Source: Laccaria trichodermophora (lineage: Eukaryota; Basidiomycota; Agaricomycetes; Agaricales; Hydnangiaceae). Taken from it: DNA of 64,000 nt. The notes below the pieces were generated by a model. The model did no database searches, had not been told where the DNA came from, and saw only the letters and a program-made list of their open reading frames with translations. The DNA lies in assembly GCA_018417955.1 (NCBI GenBank), contig JACTVC010000048.1, positions 98,149 through 162,148 on the forward strand, given 5' to 3'. Of this stretch, positions 21,672-33,200 are shown piece by piece; position 1 is the stretch's first letter, and each line of letters opens with the position of its first letter. The translations under genes and the position numbers were made by a program.

Positions 21672-22655
21672 TATTGATATCAAACATTCAAGTTATCACC
21701 TTATCCTAATTTTTGTAGTTTTCTTATGGTACCGCGCCTTCTTGGATGGACGACGATCTACTTAATTATAACACATACACAACAAGACTCATATGTTCTA
21801 TGTAATCGGGGGGATACGCGGATCCCTGATTGGCTGTTAGTAGATCTGAGTAATTGGCAACGCTAAAGACAAACTTCTTTTATCAGTGGAATTTACTTCG
21901 TTTGCTTTGATATGTGTGCATACTATGTAATGTCATCGAGAATAAACGACAACAGCGTATTCTCCTTCAAGGAGGGAGGAAATGGATCGGACGACGGGAG
22001 CAAAAGATCCGACGGCATTCTGAAAATACCGCCACAAGGTCTCTTGCACATCCTCAAAGTGTTTCGGGAATGCTGCAAGACGCCAAGTAACAGGCTAATT
22101 GTAGTAGTAGGTCACGTGTCAGATTTGACGCGTCGAGAACGCTCAACACGTGATGGGATGTAAGCTCATGAGTTCAGAGTAATTTAAAGTCTGCGCAGAG
22201 ACCACTGTCGTTAGAAAACCAGAGCGCCATGCCGTGAAATTTGGAGAGAATTTTTGAGTCGAAATCGTACTTCGCGCTGGACAAGCCCATCTAACTCACT
22301 GTGCGGCGGAGGCGCGACAGCAACGATTGCATCCAATTCCGCAGTGAAGCGTTAGACGCTCTGTGGGTCACCTGTGCACTGAGCACTCCAAGCGGAAGGA
22401 GTGATTAACGAGGAATTGCATTGTGGAGATCAAATCCAGTCTTTCCTTTGGTCCGCGATGTAAAACAACTTGATCTGGCCGGCGGACTACATCAGTTAAG
22501 CTAGTTCTTGGGGACTCGCGGCTACACCTTCCCTTTGAGGTCGCTTGAATTTGGAACACCATAACCTGTGCTTCCACCAAATCGATAACGAATACTTAGG
22601 AACGCTTTACACGCTTAAATTATCCTCGATCCACAACATCAAAACACCGGTGAGT
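21672..22655. other. Intergenic, nothing recognised
   Basis: No frame with a motif or exon series is visible. The region separates the DUF6593 gene from the 3' end of the heme-binding gene on the other strand. Confidence 0.4.
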
Positions 22656-23352
22656 CTACATATTGGCAGGAGGAGGGTCGACTGGATCGACCACGTTGTT
22701 CCTACACAAGTCAATGCTTAAGCGCATGAGTCAAAGAGCCTGGCAATACACTCACTGGACAGGAGGGTCGACCACCTTGCCAACGATGTTGTAGCGTTTC
22801 CTATACAGGTCAATGGTTAAGCGCCCATGAGTCAAAGAACGTGGCGCCACACTCACTGGAAGAACGAGTACCAATCGTCAAGAACCTTCAGATCCTTTTC
22901 ATCCAAATCGCTGTAGTCCGCCACTGCATCTTCTGGCTTCAAACTCGACTTTCCCAAACCCCGCGAGCCATCCTTCCCCGCAAAAATGTTATACGACCTC
23001 CCTCGGCCGTATACTTCCGCCTTGTGGGTTACGTCGAAGATGGTTCCTTGGAGGTACGACTTGAAAATTGAGAATCGATTGATAGAAGAGAAGAAAGACC
23101 TTTGATCGCAACGTAGATCGGCCTGTTAGGATTGGAACCATCAAACTGCTTCAGCGCTTCTGTGGTGTATGGGTCATCCTTGGGAGGTGCCAGGTCTTCC
23201 CTTGGGGCTTGCATGATGGACTTTAAAGGCTTCTTGGAGTCTTCCGCTGGTATTTGAGTAGTTTGAGGTCGAGTGTAATGGCGGTATGTCAGATAAATAA
23301 CGGGAATGGCCAAGGCAAGCACGTAAGTCACGGCTGACTGAAAGGTAAGCAT
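22656..23352 (-). CDS. DAP1: Membrane-associated heme-binding (MAPR/Dap1/PGRMC) protein
   Basis: Exons on the minus strand: 23352-23100, 23046-22857, 22800-22756, 22701-22656; 177 aa. Residues 1-25 form an N-terminal membrane anchor (FQSAVTYVLALAIPVIYLTY). The cytochrome b5-like domain starts at PYTTEALKQFDGS and continues with IYVAIKGTIFDVTHKAEVYG, RGRSYNIFAGKDGSRGLG and DLKVLDDWYSFF. The two Tyr of EVYG and RSYNIF correspond to the heme-coordinating and hydrogen-bonding Tyr of PGRMC1/Dap1. In yeast, Dap1 supports cytochrome P450 Erg11 in ergosterol synthesis. If the last intron is not removed, translation stops at 22753 (VDPPVQ-stop). The last intron-exon unit is a duplication of the previous one. 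It is divergently arranged with the gene at 23736. Confidence 0.88.
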
Positions 23353-23735
23353 CAATTAGCCCAGAACCGCAAAAGCGGACCCGTGACCGGCCATTTTACG
23401 CTCCGCCACAAAACACTCCAGCGGAGTTCTTTTCGGCAATTCTGGCATCGATGCATACCTGATACTTGTGGGTGAGACTCCAATTACGCAGTTAACCTAG
23501 CAATTACACAGTTAACCACAGGCCTCTTTGTTTCTTATGTTATTCTACAGAATTCCGGAATCATCTGCAACCTTTACGCCGTTAGGTCTCCGCGTTGCCA
23601 CTCCACTACAAAAGTCCTTATAAAAGTGATGGAGTATTTCTGCCAAATTTCTGCATTCCAGTTTCTTTTCCAATTCCTCTTCCAACCTTCGAGAACATTG
23701 TCTCACGCTCTACTTATCATCTTTGAAGCTATACA

Positions 23736-24370
23736 ATGTCCGCAATGCACTCATTCATCGACTTTTTTTCCCCCAGATTATACAACCGACATACACCTAC
23801 TCCAGCCTCAGTTTCGATGAACTTCCAGACGCTGCACGGCAGTTTCTCGTTGGACTCGAACTCACTCCACCGAACTACAGCGGCGCATGGGAAAAACAGA
23901 AATTTTACGATTTGCACCTTGCCCACCTGCAGGGAAAATTATGGTCGACAATAGATTGCGTCTTTGCCAAGATCGTCACCTTGCGCCAGGCGGTAGCAGG
24001 CATGACGGAAGATGATTTAGATCACGTTGATATTATCGTTCACAATCTCAAGGAGGTTCTCATCCCCGAATGGCATGCGCATCTCGACCGGTTCTTCGCA
24101 GAGTTCGATGCTTTGATTTGGGTTGAAGAGCATAAATTGGGGATGGAGGATGGGGCGAGGGACTCAGCCGTCGACCAAATTACGATTTCAGTCATCAATG
24201 GATTTGATGATTACTACGAGGCTCTTACAGAGGCACAGGCGAAGCGAGAGGCTTCAAAGGAGACTAATCTGCCGATATTGGTCTGTTTGCCCGAGCAACA
24301 ACCATCGCATGCAGCGACGCAGTACCATACTTGGCCGAGAGAAAGGGTGACGACCTGGAATGAATATTGA
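23736..24370 (+). CDS. Unidentified soluble protein, frame unclear at its N-terminus
   Basis: An uninterrupted frame runs to 24370 from about 23770 and is convincing as coding: acidic, helical, with LPDAARQFLVGLELTPPNY, WEKQKFYDLHLAHLQG and VEEHKLGMEDGARD. I do not recognise a family. There is no ATG in this frame at the start. The best ATG (23736, MSAMHSFIDFF) is in another frame, and the two meet at a run of seven T and five C (23762-23773). Either one base is missing there, or a short intron ending in CCCCCAG lies here. It shares a roughly 380-bp divergent promoter with the heme-binding gene and converges with the AA7 oxidase gene, leaving 304 bp between them. Confidence 0.6.
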
Positions 24371-24674
24371 CTTGCCTTCCCACTTTTATTCCCATATCAT
24401 TCACGGCACAATGACACAATGCATTATAAAACTAAACGTTTGGGCTGTTGCGAAAAACAACTCTAACTGCATGAGAATGTAATGATAATTTGCGTGTAAG
24501 ACTGATCCCGACTTTAACTTTACTACAAGGCACAAGAAACGTCTCGGTGACAGAAGGTAAACAAGGGGGATACTTCAAATAATTCATACAGTCCGTGGTA
24601 CGAGTCCCATTTCGTAGTGAGTGTCTTGGTATTGATGTCCCAATTAACCCGGTCATACTAAAGTTAGAATTGCC

Positions 24675-26606
24675 TCATTCCTCAATAGAGGTCGGGAAAG
24701 AAAAGGTGTTCATCGGGTCGTATTGGTCCTTTAAGGCTTTGAGCTTGGAATAGTGTGGTCCATAATAAAGTTGTTGCCCTTTAAACTCAATTTTAGTCGA
24801 GGTCAGATCGTCAAGGAAAACGAAAAGTACAATTTTGAAGTCTATCATCAATGTAATTTGCGTACGCCCTAAAGAAAAAAGCCGCATTGAGGTCCTCTGA
24901 TTTGCAAAACGAGAATGGTAAATGCTCACCCGTAGTCCCAACCTTTTGGGCTGTTATTAACAATACTATTCACCATTCCTAGTTTTTGACAATGAACAAA
25001 AAAAGAATCGAAAAGAACGCGAAAAACAAAATGCTTACCGTCGAGGAAAGAGAAGCCTGCTGGGGGAAACGGAGGAACATTTCCGGGAGCGGATGTGTAA
25101 AACTGGATGGTAAACATAGAACTACGGTGCGCAAAAGCGGTAGCATCAATTGGAACATTGTTTATCGCCGAATTGGTTCCACCGTATAGCTCGATTTCCA
25201 CAAACCAATCCTGGCGATAAAACTAGTGAAGACCCGTTCAATAAAACAATAATTGAAAGTACCGTGTTTGCATTGAAACCGTCATTGGCGAGGTAGCTCA
25301 TAAAGGCGGTCCGTGCAGCATTGGACATGGGGGATGCTTCGGGGGTCATTAACGACTTGGCGTAGAAAGTATCATGCCCGTCGGGAGCCGAACTCGTATT
25401 CAAGCGTCCCAAGCCGCCCAAGAACTGCACACTATTGATATAGGTCCCTGGGGTCAGCGATGTGCTCGCAGGTTTAGACACTTTCGCCAAGAATGGCGCG
25501 ATGACGCTCTGGAATTGATCCACAGGGCCGTACCATCCGCCTGTGAGTCCCCATGAGAGATTTCCTTGAACGGAGCCTTTTCCAATTACAATTTCCGCCG
25601 CAAATTCTTGTGGTATGTTCGTTTGAGCGAAGTTCTGGAACGCACCAACAGCTTTGGCGGCGTCCGCTGCGTTGAGGTTCCAGTTATATTCAAAGACAGT
25701 AGCGGATGAGGGCGCAGGGAAGGTCATCACTTGAATAGCTGTGACAATTCCAAATGATGCGGACGAGCCTCGCAAGGCCTATAATTAGATTATCAGCCCC
25801 TTGAACTTGGTGTGCGTCATTTGCGGAGTGTTACGTACCCAGAATAAGTCGGGATATGCTGTCTGGGACACGTTTGCGATTGTGCCATCAGCCAGCACAA
25901 CGTTAATAGACAGGATGGTGTCAAGGAGAAGACCCCATTTCCTGGAGGTGAATCCGTATCCGCCAAACCCTGCCTAAGCGTTGTAGCATATTCCCGCATA
26001 ATGAAGGTTGGAGGACAAACCTGAGTGGCCTCCGACCCCAACATAAGGACAGGTTCCGTGAGGGAGTGCCCGTCCTTTATCATTGAGTGCCAATGCAACG
26101 TTTCCGAGTCTATTCCCTGGTCCAATAATGGCTTTTCCGGTGGATGAATCGACAGCAACGGTCATAAAGTTCATCATGTCAACCACGACAACTCCATCCT
26201 TTCCTCCGAGGCCGTTGGCTATGTAGCTGTGCTAATGAACGAGTGAGATCGTGCTCAGAAAGTACACGCAGGGTATCACGTACACCGCCACTCCTGGCAA
26301 CGACCTGGTGGTTGAACTGCCTGCTGACTTTCAGCAGGGCAGAGATTTGCTGAGCGTTCGTAGGGTACGCAACGGCCGCGGGCTCGAAGGTATAACGCAA
26401 ATTGACTACCGCGAAGTTCAGTCCGAGGGCTACCGGAAAAGCAGTGAGAACTTACAGGCGGTACTCGCGGTAGGATAATTGGGATCTCCGGGAGATACGA
26501 TGGTGAAGTTGAGAGCATTTAAGCTGGAGACCAAATCAGCGGTGCTTGCGGTAGCAAGCGAAGACCAAAGGGTCAAAAATGCGAAGAAGAGAAGGCGATG
26601 CGCCAT
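24675..26606 (-). CDS. Secreted FAD-linked oxidase, AA7 family (glucooligosaccharide/chitooligosaccharide oxidase-like)
   Basis: Nine exons on the minus strand (26606-26456, 26405-26284, 26231-26021, 25969-25839, 25778-25263, 25222-25039, 24978-24930, 24868-24831, 24778-24675) join in phase to 501 aa. A signal peptide (MAHRLLFFAFLTLWSSLATA) starts the protein. The FAD-binding PCMH domain includes RSGGHSYI, where His92 is the predicted 8-alpha FAD attachment, and HGTCPYVGVGGHSG, where Cys152 is the predicted second FAD link. The C-terminal BBE segment reads YGAYANYIDD, LYYGPHYSKLKALKDQYDP. Bicovalent FAD is typical of AA7 enzymes that oxidise sugars or phenolic substrates and release hydrogen peroxide. 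The substrate cannot be told from sequence. The two upstream-most introns fall next to the flavin-binding His. Confidence 0.92.
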
Positions 26607-28353
26607 TTGAATGATAGGACTTCTGGTCGGAATGCCTCATCTTATATGGCCATTTTGAGTGGGATGTCATTTGAATAGCATCACGGACGGATGTGTTTGA
26701 TGATATTGCCGAGCCGTCGAGGACAAGGAATGCTGCTGAGACAGGCCGCCGAACGAGAATAGATAGCTCCACGGCATAATTTTACCTTGGTCACGAGTTA
26801 ATTACGAGCGGAGCGTAAAGAAACGACTTCGGCGCAAGTGAGGTTGATTTTGATCATGGTAGGCATCTTTGGAATCGAAGGACCACTGAATCGCCTCATG
26901 GCCCATGGGAAACGATGATCGCATTCTAGATCGTTACCTGCGGAAGCAGGCCCATGATTCGAGGACGTTAAAAATCTACATATTCCCGCCCTAGAAGGAA
27001 GACGTTCCTTACTTGGAATGGGGTGAGTGAACGCTGGGATTTAGGGGGAAAGGTTTAGGGATTCGGGGTATCTTTTCAGAAATCATTAGGACGCGTAAGC
27101 GATGAGAAGACATTACTGATTTGCGGTTCATTCAATCCCCACTGGGTAGGGGGAGGCTACTAACGGAAGCATTTTATCCAGTTGCGCGGGGTTGAGCAGC
27201 TAAAAAAAGAAGGGGGTGGGATGGTGGGTTGCGGGCTCCGCCTTGCAAGGCCTGTGCTCTTTCTCCACATGCTTCAAAAAGGTCCAGACTCGCCGAGATT
27301 GCCGAAGAAAGCTAGCGGTGAAGTTTTGTAGGGTAGATTACTGCGTCTTACATCGTTCTAAGGTTATTGGGTGATTATTGGTTTTGATATCGAAGAGATG
27401 TACTCGGGAAGGTGTAGCAGGCCGCATCGATCACGATGTTAACACAGCCAGAGAAGTCACCAGCCATAGGAACGTCAAGCCTGAGTCACCTGGACGTGCA
27501 GGAGAAATGACCCTATCTTTCACCGCTCCGTTACTCCTGTGACCGATGGGAACGGTTACGGAGTGCAGCACAGTTGCTGCTTCGATGATGGAGGAAAAGA
27601 GAAAATTTTCAGGTTTATGTACTCAACAAGCACGTGACAAAACACGAACAAACAAGACTAACATTCAGGCGATTTGCAGGCGACAACGTTCTATACGTGG
27701 GTCTACATCGTTCCCATTTTTATTAGTGGTAAATGTGTATAGTTCGGGTAGAAAGCTACTACGCAGTCTACCGGCCTACTACACGATCAGCCAGATCTTC
27801 ACATTTCAACTAACTATCCTTGACGGTGGTGGACAGTCATTCGGACAGCTCACAGCTTCTACAGATATAGCAGAGTCCATCAGGCCTAGGTGGCTCTACG
27901 TAATACTCCTAGTTTATGACGACATAATCACAGCGAAATTACTCAGCCAAAAAGCCGTTCCATATCAAGTTCTTGCCAAGTCCACAAGTCTTGCACGTCG
28001 CAGTTCTCAAATATCAATGAGGCGGGTCCACAAAAACCATTCAGAAGTCTTCGACTTTTTAAAGGTCCTTTCTGCAGAGGCAAGTAACTGTGTCGCCTTG
28101 CAAGTGTTGTAATTTGTCTTTCAAGTTGGTCTTGAAAGATTTTGCATGAATTCTACCACGATCAAACCACGATGGGACACAGGTAATAGGTCAAGTATGT
28201 CTATATCTAAAGCCTCTCGACGGTGGGCCTATATTTCCCAAACAAGCATACTTGTAGTGGATCCATCCCCTCAGAATATTATCTCAGCTGCGGGAGACGG
28301 AGTTGAGCCGTAGAAAGATGTTTTCCATTAAGCGAGGGTAAAGGTCAATAGAG
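26607..28353. other. Intergenic, no convincing gene
   Basis: The 5' flank of the oxidase gene occupies the left part. An open frame of 188 codons at 27546-28112 (plus) lacks any motif, and its composition (many Ser, Arg, Gln and scattered Cys) is not like its neighbours, so I do not call it. Nothing else was recognised. Confidence 0.4.
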
Positions 28354-29038
28354 TCACGGCCCAAGAACGAGAATGACCAGGATGGCAGCAATGAGGGATC
28401 CGATCGTGAGACCTATCAAGGCTATCCCAAGCCTGGTAGCGGGGAACCGGCCATCTGGAAGTGCGGATTGGACATCGAAATAACGGGTCGTACCTGTCGC
28501 ATGTTAGCGCTGAAAGTAGACAAGAAGCCGTTGATAAAGAGATTCACCAATGAGAAGCACCATGACGGCCAAACACATCATTGTCGCTCCCAGAGTTTCA
28601 GCGTCGTACTTTGTTAAGTTTCCACGACGAAGAAATTGCATCAGCGCTACAGGGTAAAACAGAGCTTAGTCTATCGCTGGCAGAATAAATTTTGACCATA
28701 CCGACTCCGGCTGCTGCAATACCAAGACTTGTTCTGACATAAGCAAGAAAGGTACGCTCGGAAGCCAGGTGGTCTCTAGCAACGTTTCCGTCATTGATCA
28801 GGTGTAACTGAATATTTCGAGTGGTGAAGCCGGGTTTGAGCCGTCGGACATAACCCGTGGGGCGGGTCGACTGTCTTGGTCTACGGCGGTCAGAGTCAAG
28901 TCAGAGCGCCTGCCGCTGAAAGTCGGTGACGACGTACCTAGACTCCCGTCTCTGTATCAGCAGAGAGGTCTCCGTTTCCACAATAAACTTACCCGACTCT
29001 GGCGCACTCTGCCCAGTACTACGTCGGGAGGTCGACAT
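28354..29038 (-). CDS. DUF202-domain small membrane protein
   Basis: Exons on the minus strand (29038-28938, 28880-28702, 28646-28548, 28493-28354) join in phase to 172 aa. After a Ser/Arg/Gln-rich, probably cytosolic N-terminus comes the DUF202 signature, NVARDHLASERTFLAYVRTS. It is followed by three membrane segments: around LGIAAAGVALMQFL, TMMCLAVMVLLIG and LGIALIGLTIGSLIAAILVI. The same three-helix module occurs in YidH-type bacterial proteins and in the membrane part of the fungal VTC polyphosphate complex. A stand-alone protein like this one has no firmly known function. No linked genes suggest one. Confidence 0.85.
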
Positions 29039-30265
29039 CTATCCACGTCTTATAGATCAGGAAAAACGTTGAGTGCTTAAGTATTTGTGCGCATGAGAGA
29101 GTAGTGCTGTCCAAACGTAATCAGGTTAGTCTCCCCTGGGAGGCGAGCCATCTAAGGATGTTGCCGCTTGAGTGGCACCGATCTGTGACACGTCAGATTG
29201 TTGAGAAAAGGCGTCAAATGACGCAATTGTGATAAGATAACTTGCCCATTCTCCTGATTTCGAATGCCTCCTCTAGACCACGGCTTGTATCCCTCTGGGT
29301 AGGATAGGTGACCAGATGTCGCGCTGGAACCCTACCGTCAATCTTGAGGTGTTCCCATACCTATAACAGCATATCTTGGAAGACCAATGGTACAATGGTA
29401 AAGCAAGTCTGCACATTGATCTCAAGTCCAGATCTATATCACCCGACCCGATGTAACAATGTTGCGAGAGGCAATTCTGTGAGGTATGTATCATCAACGA
29501 ATGACCTGCATGAAATAAGCATACCGCCATATACACGTACCAAAAGAGCCAGGTAAGGAGCGAAAGTCATGTCATCACCTCCGGTCTTCATTGTAACGTC
29601 ATTTTACGCTGTTGTATCCTATCAAAAATGTATGAGTCTCGGTCTGATTCGTGAAACATGGAAGCAACCATCTTCAAAAGCACCGAGTCCTGGATTTCTT
29701 CCACCCCGAGATAAGTAATTGGTGGACTTCAAACTCCGACAAACTTCTGAAGGAAATATGGACAAACAGACGCGACTGGAGACTTTCGGCAGGCATTCAC
29801 TGGCACCTGGCGTTCACCCAATTCCAACCCAACTTGACCTTCGTGCTCGTTTTGAAATCTCGAGTATTTGGTTTACGTAGAATTTGGGTAAGGGATTTCC
29901 AACTTTTGTTGGCATCATCGAGTGGTAAGCTTTGATTTCCCACGGTGTCTCAACCTAACGAATCAAGTATTGAACTTTCAAGCAACTTGAGTCGAGTATC
30001 AGGGTAAGCTCGGTCGTGTAGAATCCGCAGCTCCAAGATTTCTAACCTCCCTGTCAATTGACAGACAGTGGTGGCAAGCCGAGGAGACACGTCGATGAAA
30101 ACGTCATCAGCTGACAATATCTCGGTTAGGCTCTATCCGTCCAAGTGAAAGTTGTCTAATAGGCACAGGCACCCCTGCCAACATCTGTGTTGATCACCCC
30201 TACTTCTGGTTGCCTGACTGGCTAAATACGAGCTCCTTTCCCTTCTACTATGATCTAGCTCAAAG
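29039..30265. other. Intergenic, nothing recognised
   Basis: This stretch holds the divergent 5' flanks of the DUF202 gene (minus) and the ABC transporter (plus). The short open frames (for example 29651-29935) show no motif. A/T-rich CTAAATACGAG at 30221-30231 is the only TATA-like element near the transporter start. Confidence 0.35.
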
Positions 30266-33200
30266 ATGGCAGACGAACATACACCGTCTACTGTGACTTC
30301 CGTCGTCAATGACGACCTCTTGCCTTTCGACTTCGACAAGGAGATTCCACGCTACATTCAGAAGTGCGTTTATTCACGTTTTTCGTTTGACGATGACGGA
30401 ATTTGATCGACATTTGACCCAGACGTGATGAAGCTGGTGTTAAACCCCGGTCACTGGGGGTCGTTTTCAGAAACCTACGCGTAGTCGGCCTGGGAGCTAT
30501 TGCATCTTATCAGCCAACGCTTGGTTCAATCTTGAACCCGCTCAACATTGCCGGAAAGATCAAGAACGCTCGCCACCCTCCGATCCGTGACATTCTAACT
30601 GGCTTCGAAGGCGTAGTGCGACCAGGAGAGATGATTCGTACGTTTGTCACTTTCTGTCTATCTATCTCCAATTCTAACGTGCATCCAGTCGTTTTGGGCC
30701 GACCTGGTTCCGGATGCACCACTCTCCTCAAAACCCTCGCCAACCAACGTAAAGAATTTTACACGGTTGAAGGCGACGTTCACTATGACTCCCTATCACC
30801 ACAAGAGATGAGCGCTAACTTGCGGGGCGACATCCGATACTGTCCTGAGGATGACATACACTTTCCGACACTCACGGTCGATCAAACCCTCACGTTCGCA
30901 GTGGCATCTCGGACTCCCCTCCAGCGCCTCGGCGCGACGAGGCAGCAGTTCGCACACGTCTTGACGCAAGCTTTGTTGGCTATATTCGGACTGAGACACG
31001 CTAAGAACTCCCCGATTGGGGATGCCATCATTCGTGGGGTTAGTGGTGGGGAGAAGAAACGAGTTTCGATTACAGAGGCTTTGGCTAGTAGGAGCCCTAT
31101 CGGTGTATGGGACAAGTGAGCTTCAGTCTATCTGCATCCATTTCTGTTTGACGCTGAGATTTCTGTAGCTCAACAAGAGGTTTAGATTCTAGCACAGCGC
31201 TAGAGTATGTGCGCGCCCTCCGCCTTGCGACGGACACCTTCAACTTGACCACCGTCGTCTCCTTCTATCAAGCTGGAGAGTCCCTTTACAAGCACTTCAA
31301 CAAGGTTTGTGTCATCCACGAAGGTAGAATGGTGTATTTTGGTCCTGCAGACAAGGCCAGGCAGTACTTTATCGACATGGGGTGAATAACGTTCCATTCC
31401 TTTTACCTTTATCCTTCCTAACACTGCACTCTAGATACGAACCAGCAAACAGGCAAACAACCGCCGACTTTCTCGTCGCCGTCACCGATCCCAATGGCCG
31501 AATCCCCCGCGCAGGTATAAGTACTCAACCGCGGTCATCCACAGAATTCGCAGAGTATTTCCTCAAGTCGAGCATAGGTGCTCAGAATCGCCAAGAGGTT
31601 GATTCATACGTGGCGGAGTTTGTAGGGAAACCTGCTTTGGCGGAGGCCTACAAGGAAAGCGCTCAGGCGGAGTTTGAGGGGGCCAACAGGATGAAGAGGT
31701 ACTGTGAATAAGCGGATATATTTACCTATTGCTGACAGTCATTACGTAGCCCATACTTGCTAAGCATCCCACAGCAGGTTCGCGCTCTCATGAAGCGAAG
31801 GGTTCAGATTATCCGGGGCAACCCACTCGTGACCTTTATCCGTCTCTTGTCAGTATATCTCTCAATCTCTTTCTCGCAGTCTTTATGTTATCCATCCTTT
31901 TTCAGTGCCAATGTCTTCCAGGCTCTCATTATGGGCAGTGTATTTCTGAAAATGCCCGAGAATACAGCAAATTTTTATTCGCGGGGTGGCATCCTGTTCT
32001 TGTACGTGTTATCTTGATATATTCGACATTCTCAAAGACACACCACAATAGCTCTTTGCTCTTCTCCGCTTTGACAGCCTTGGCTGAGATCCCTGCGCTC
32101 TATTCCCAACGTCAAATCGTGGTACGGCATGAACAAGCGGCTCTGTATCACCCTTTTGTTGAAGCTTTGGCCCTCACATTGGTTGATATCCCGCCGACGT
32201 TATTCATCGTCATCGTGTTCACGATCGTTTTGTACTTCATGACTGGCCTTCAAAGAACTCCGGTAAATACTTTAGTTCCGGGTTAATCCATATACTAAAC
32301 GTGTTTTGTATTGAAGGGTCAATTCTTGTGGGTGGTTTATCATCTCTGGACGAGTCATTAACCGAATATCTGCTCGATCTAGCGTATTCCTTCTCTTTTT
32401 GTTCTCCGAGGCGGTTACGATGAAGTCATACTTCCGCGCCCTCGCCGCCGCGTGCAAGACCCAAGATGCCGCACAGGGAATCGGAGGCATCTCCGTTCTA
32501 GTAGTTGCTATCTATGCAGGTGCCTCTCCTCATCCCTATCTTTCAAATCTAGATGTTGATCTGCTCATTCAGGCTATATCATCCCCAAACCCTCTATGAT
32601 TGGGGCTTTGCGATGGCTCAATTATATAAACGTGAGTCGCTTCTCACATTTGGGTGTCGGTCACATACTCACCTCGGTCGCAGCCGCTTCGATACGGGTG
32701 CGTTTTTCTGCTAAGGTCAATTTCCAAGGTCGAATATTCTTCAAAGATTTGAAGCTTTGTTTACCAACGAATTCCGTACTATTCGCGGCAAATGTTCTTC
32801 TCTTGTTCCGCAAGGTCCGGGTTACCAGAATGTCAGCATCGAAAATCAAGTTTGCACTGTTGTCGGATCCCAGCCTGGCCAGTTGTACGTCGACGGTAAT
32901 CTTTTTGCAGGATTGTCGCATGAATATTATTGGTCCAACGCGTGGCGGGTAAGTGTCATAACTGGGATAACAGGACGACTCGGAGGTTGATCACGTTCGT
33001 TCCAGAATTTTGGCATTGTGATCACTTTCGGGATCGGTTTCACCCTCGCGCTACTGGTGTTCACGGAGTACAATACCTCATCAGCGTTTGCCTCGCCTGT
33101 CATTCTATTCAAACAAGGTTCCGGTCCTAACAAACTCTCCACCCCCATTGACGAAGAGTCCGTCAATGAAAAAATCTCAGATACCGCTGACGAGGATGAG

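Noticed and set aside
27546..28112. 188-codon open frame
   Set aside because: No recognisable motif, no exon partners, atypical composition and no homologous pattern I can recall; likely chance.
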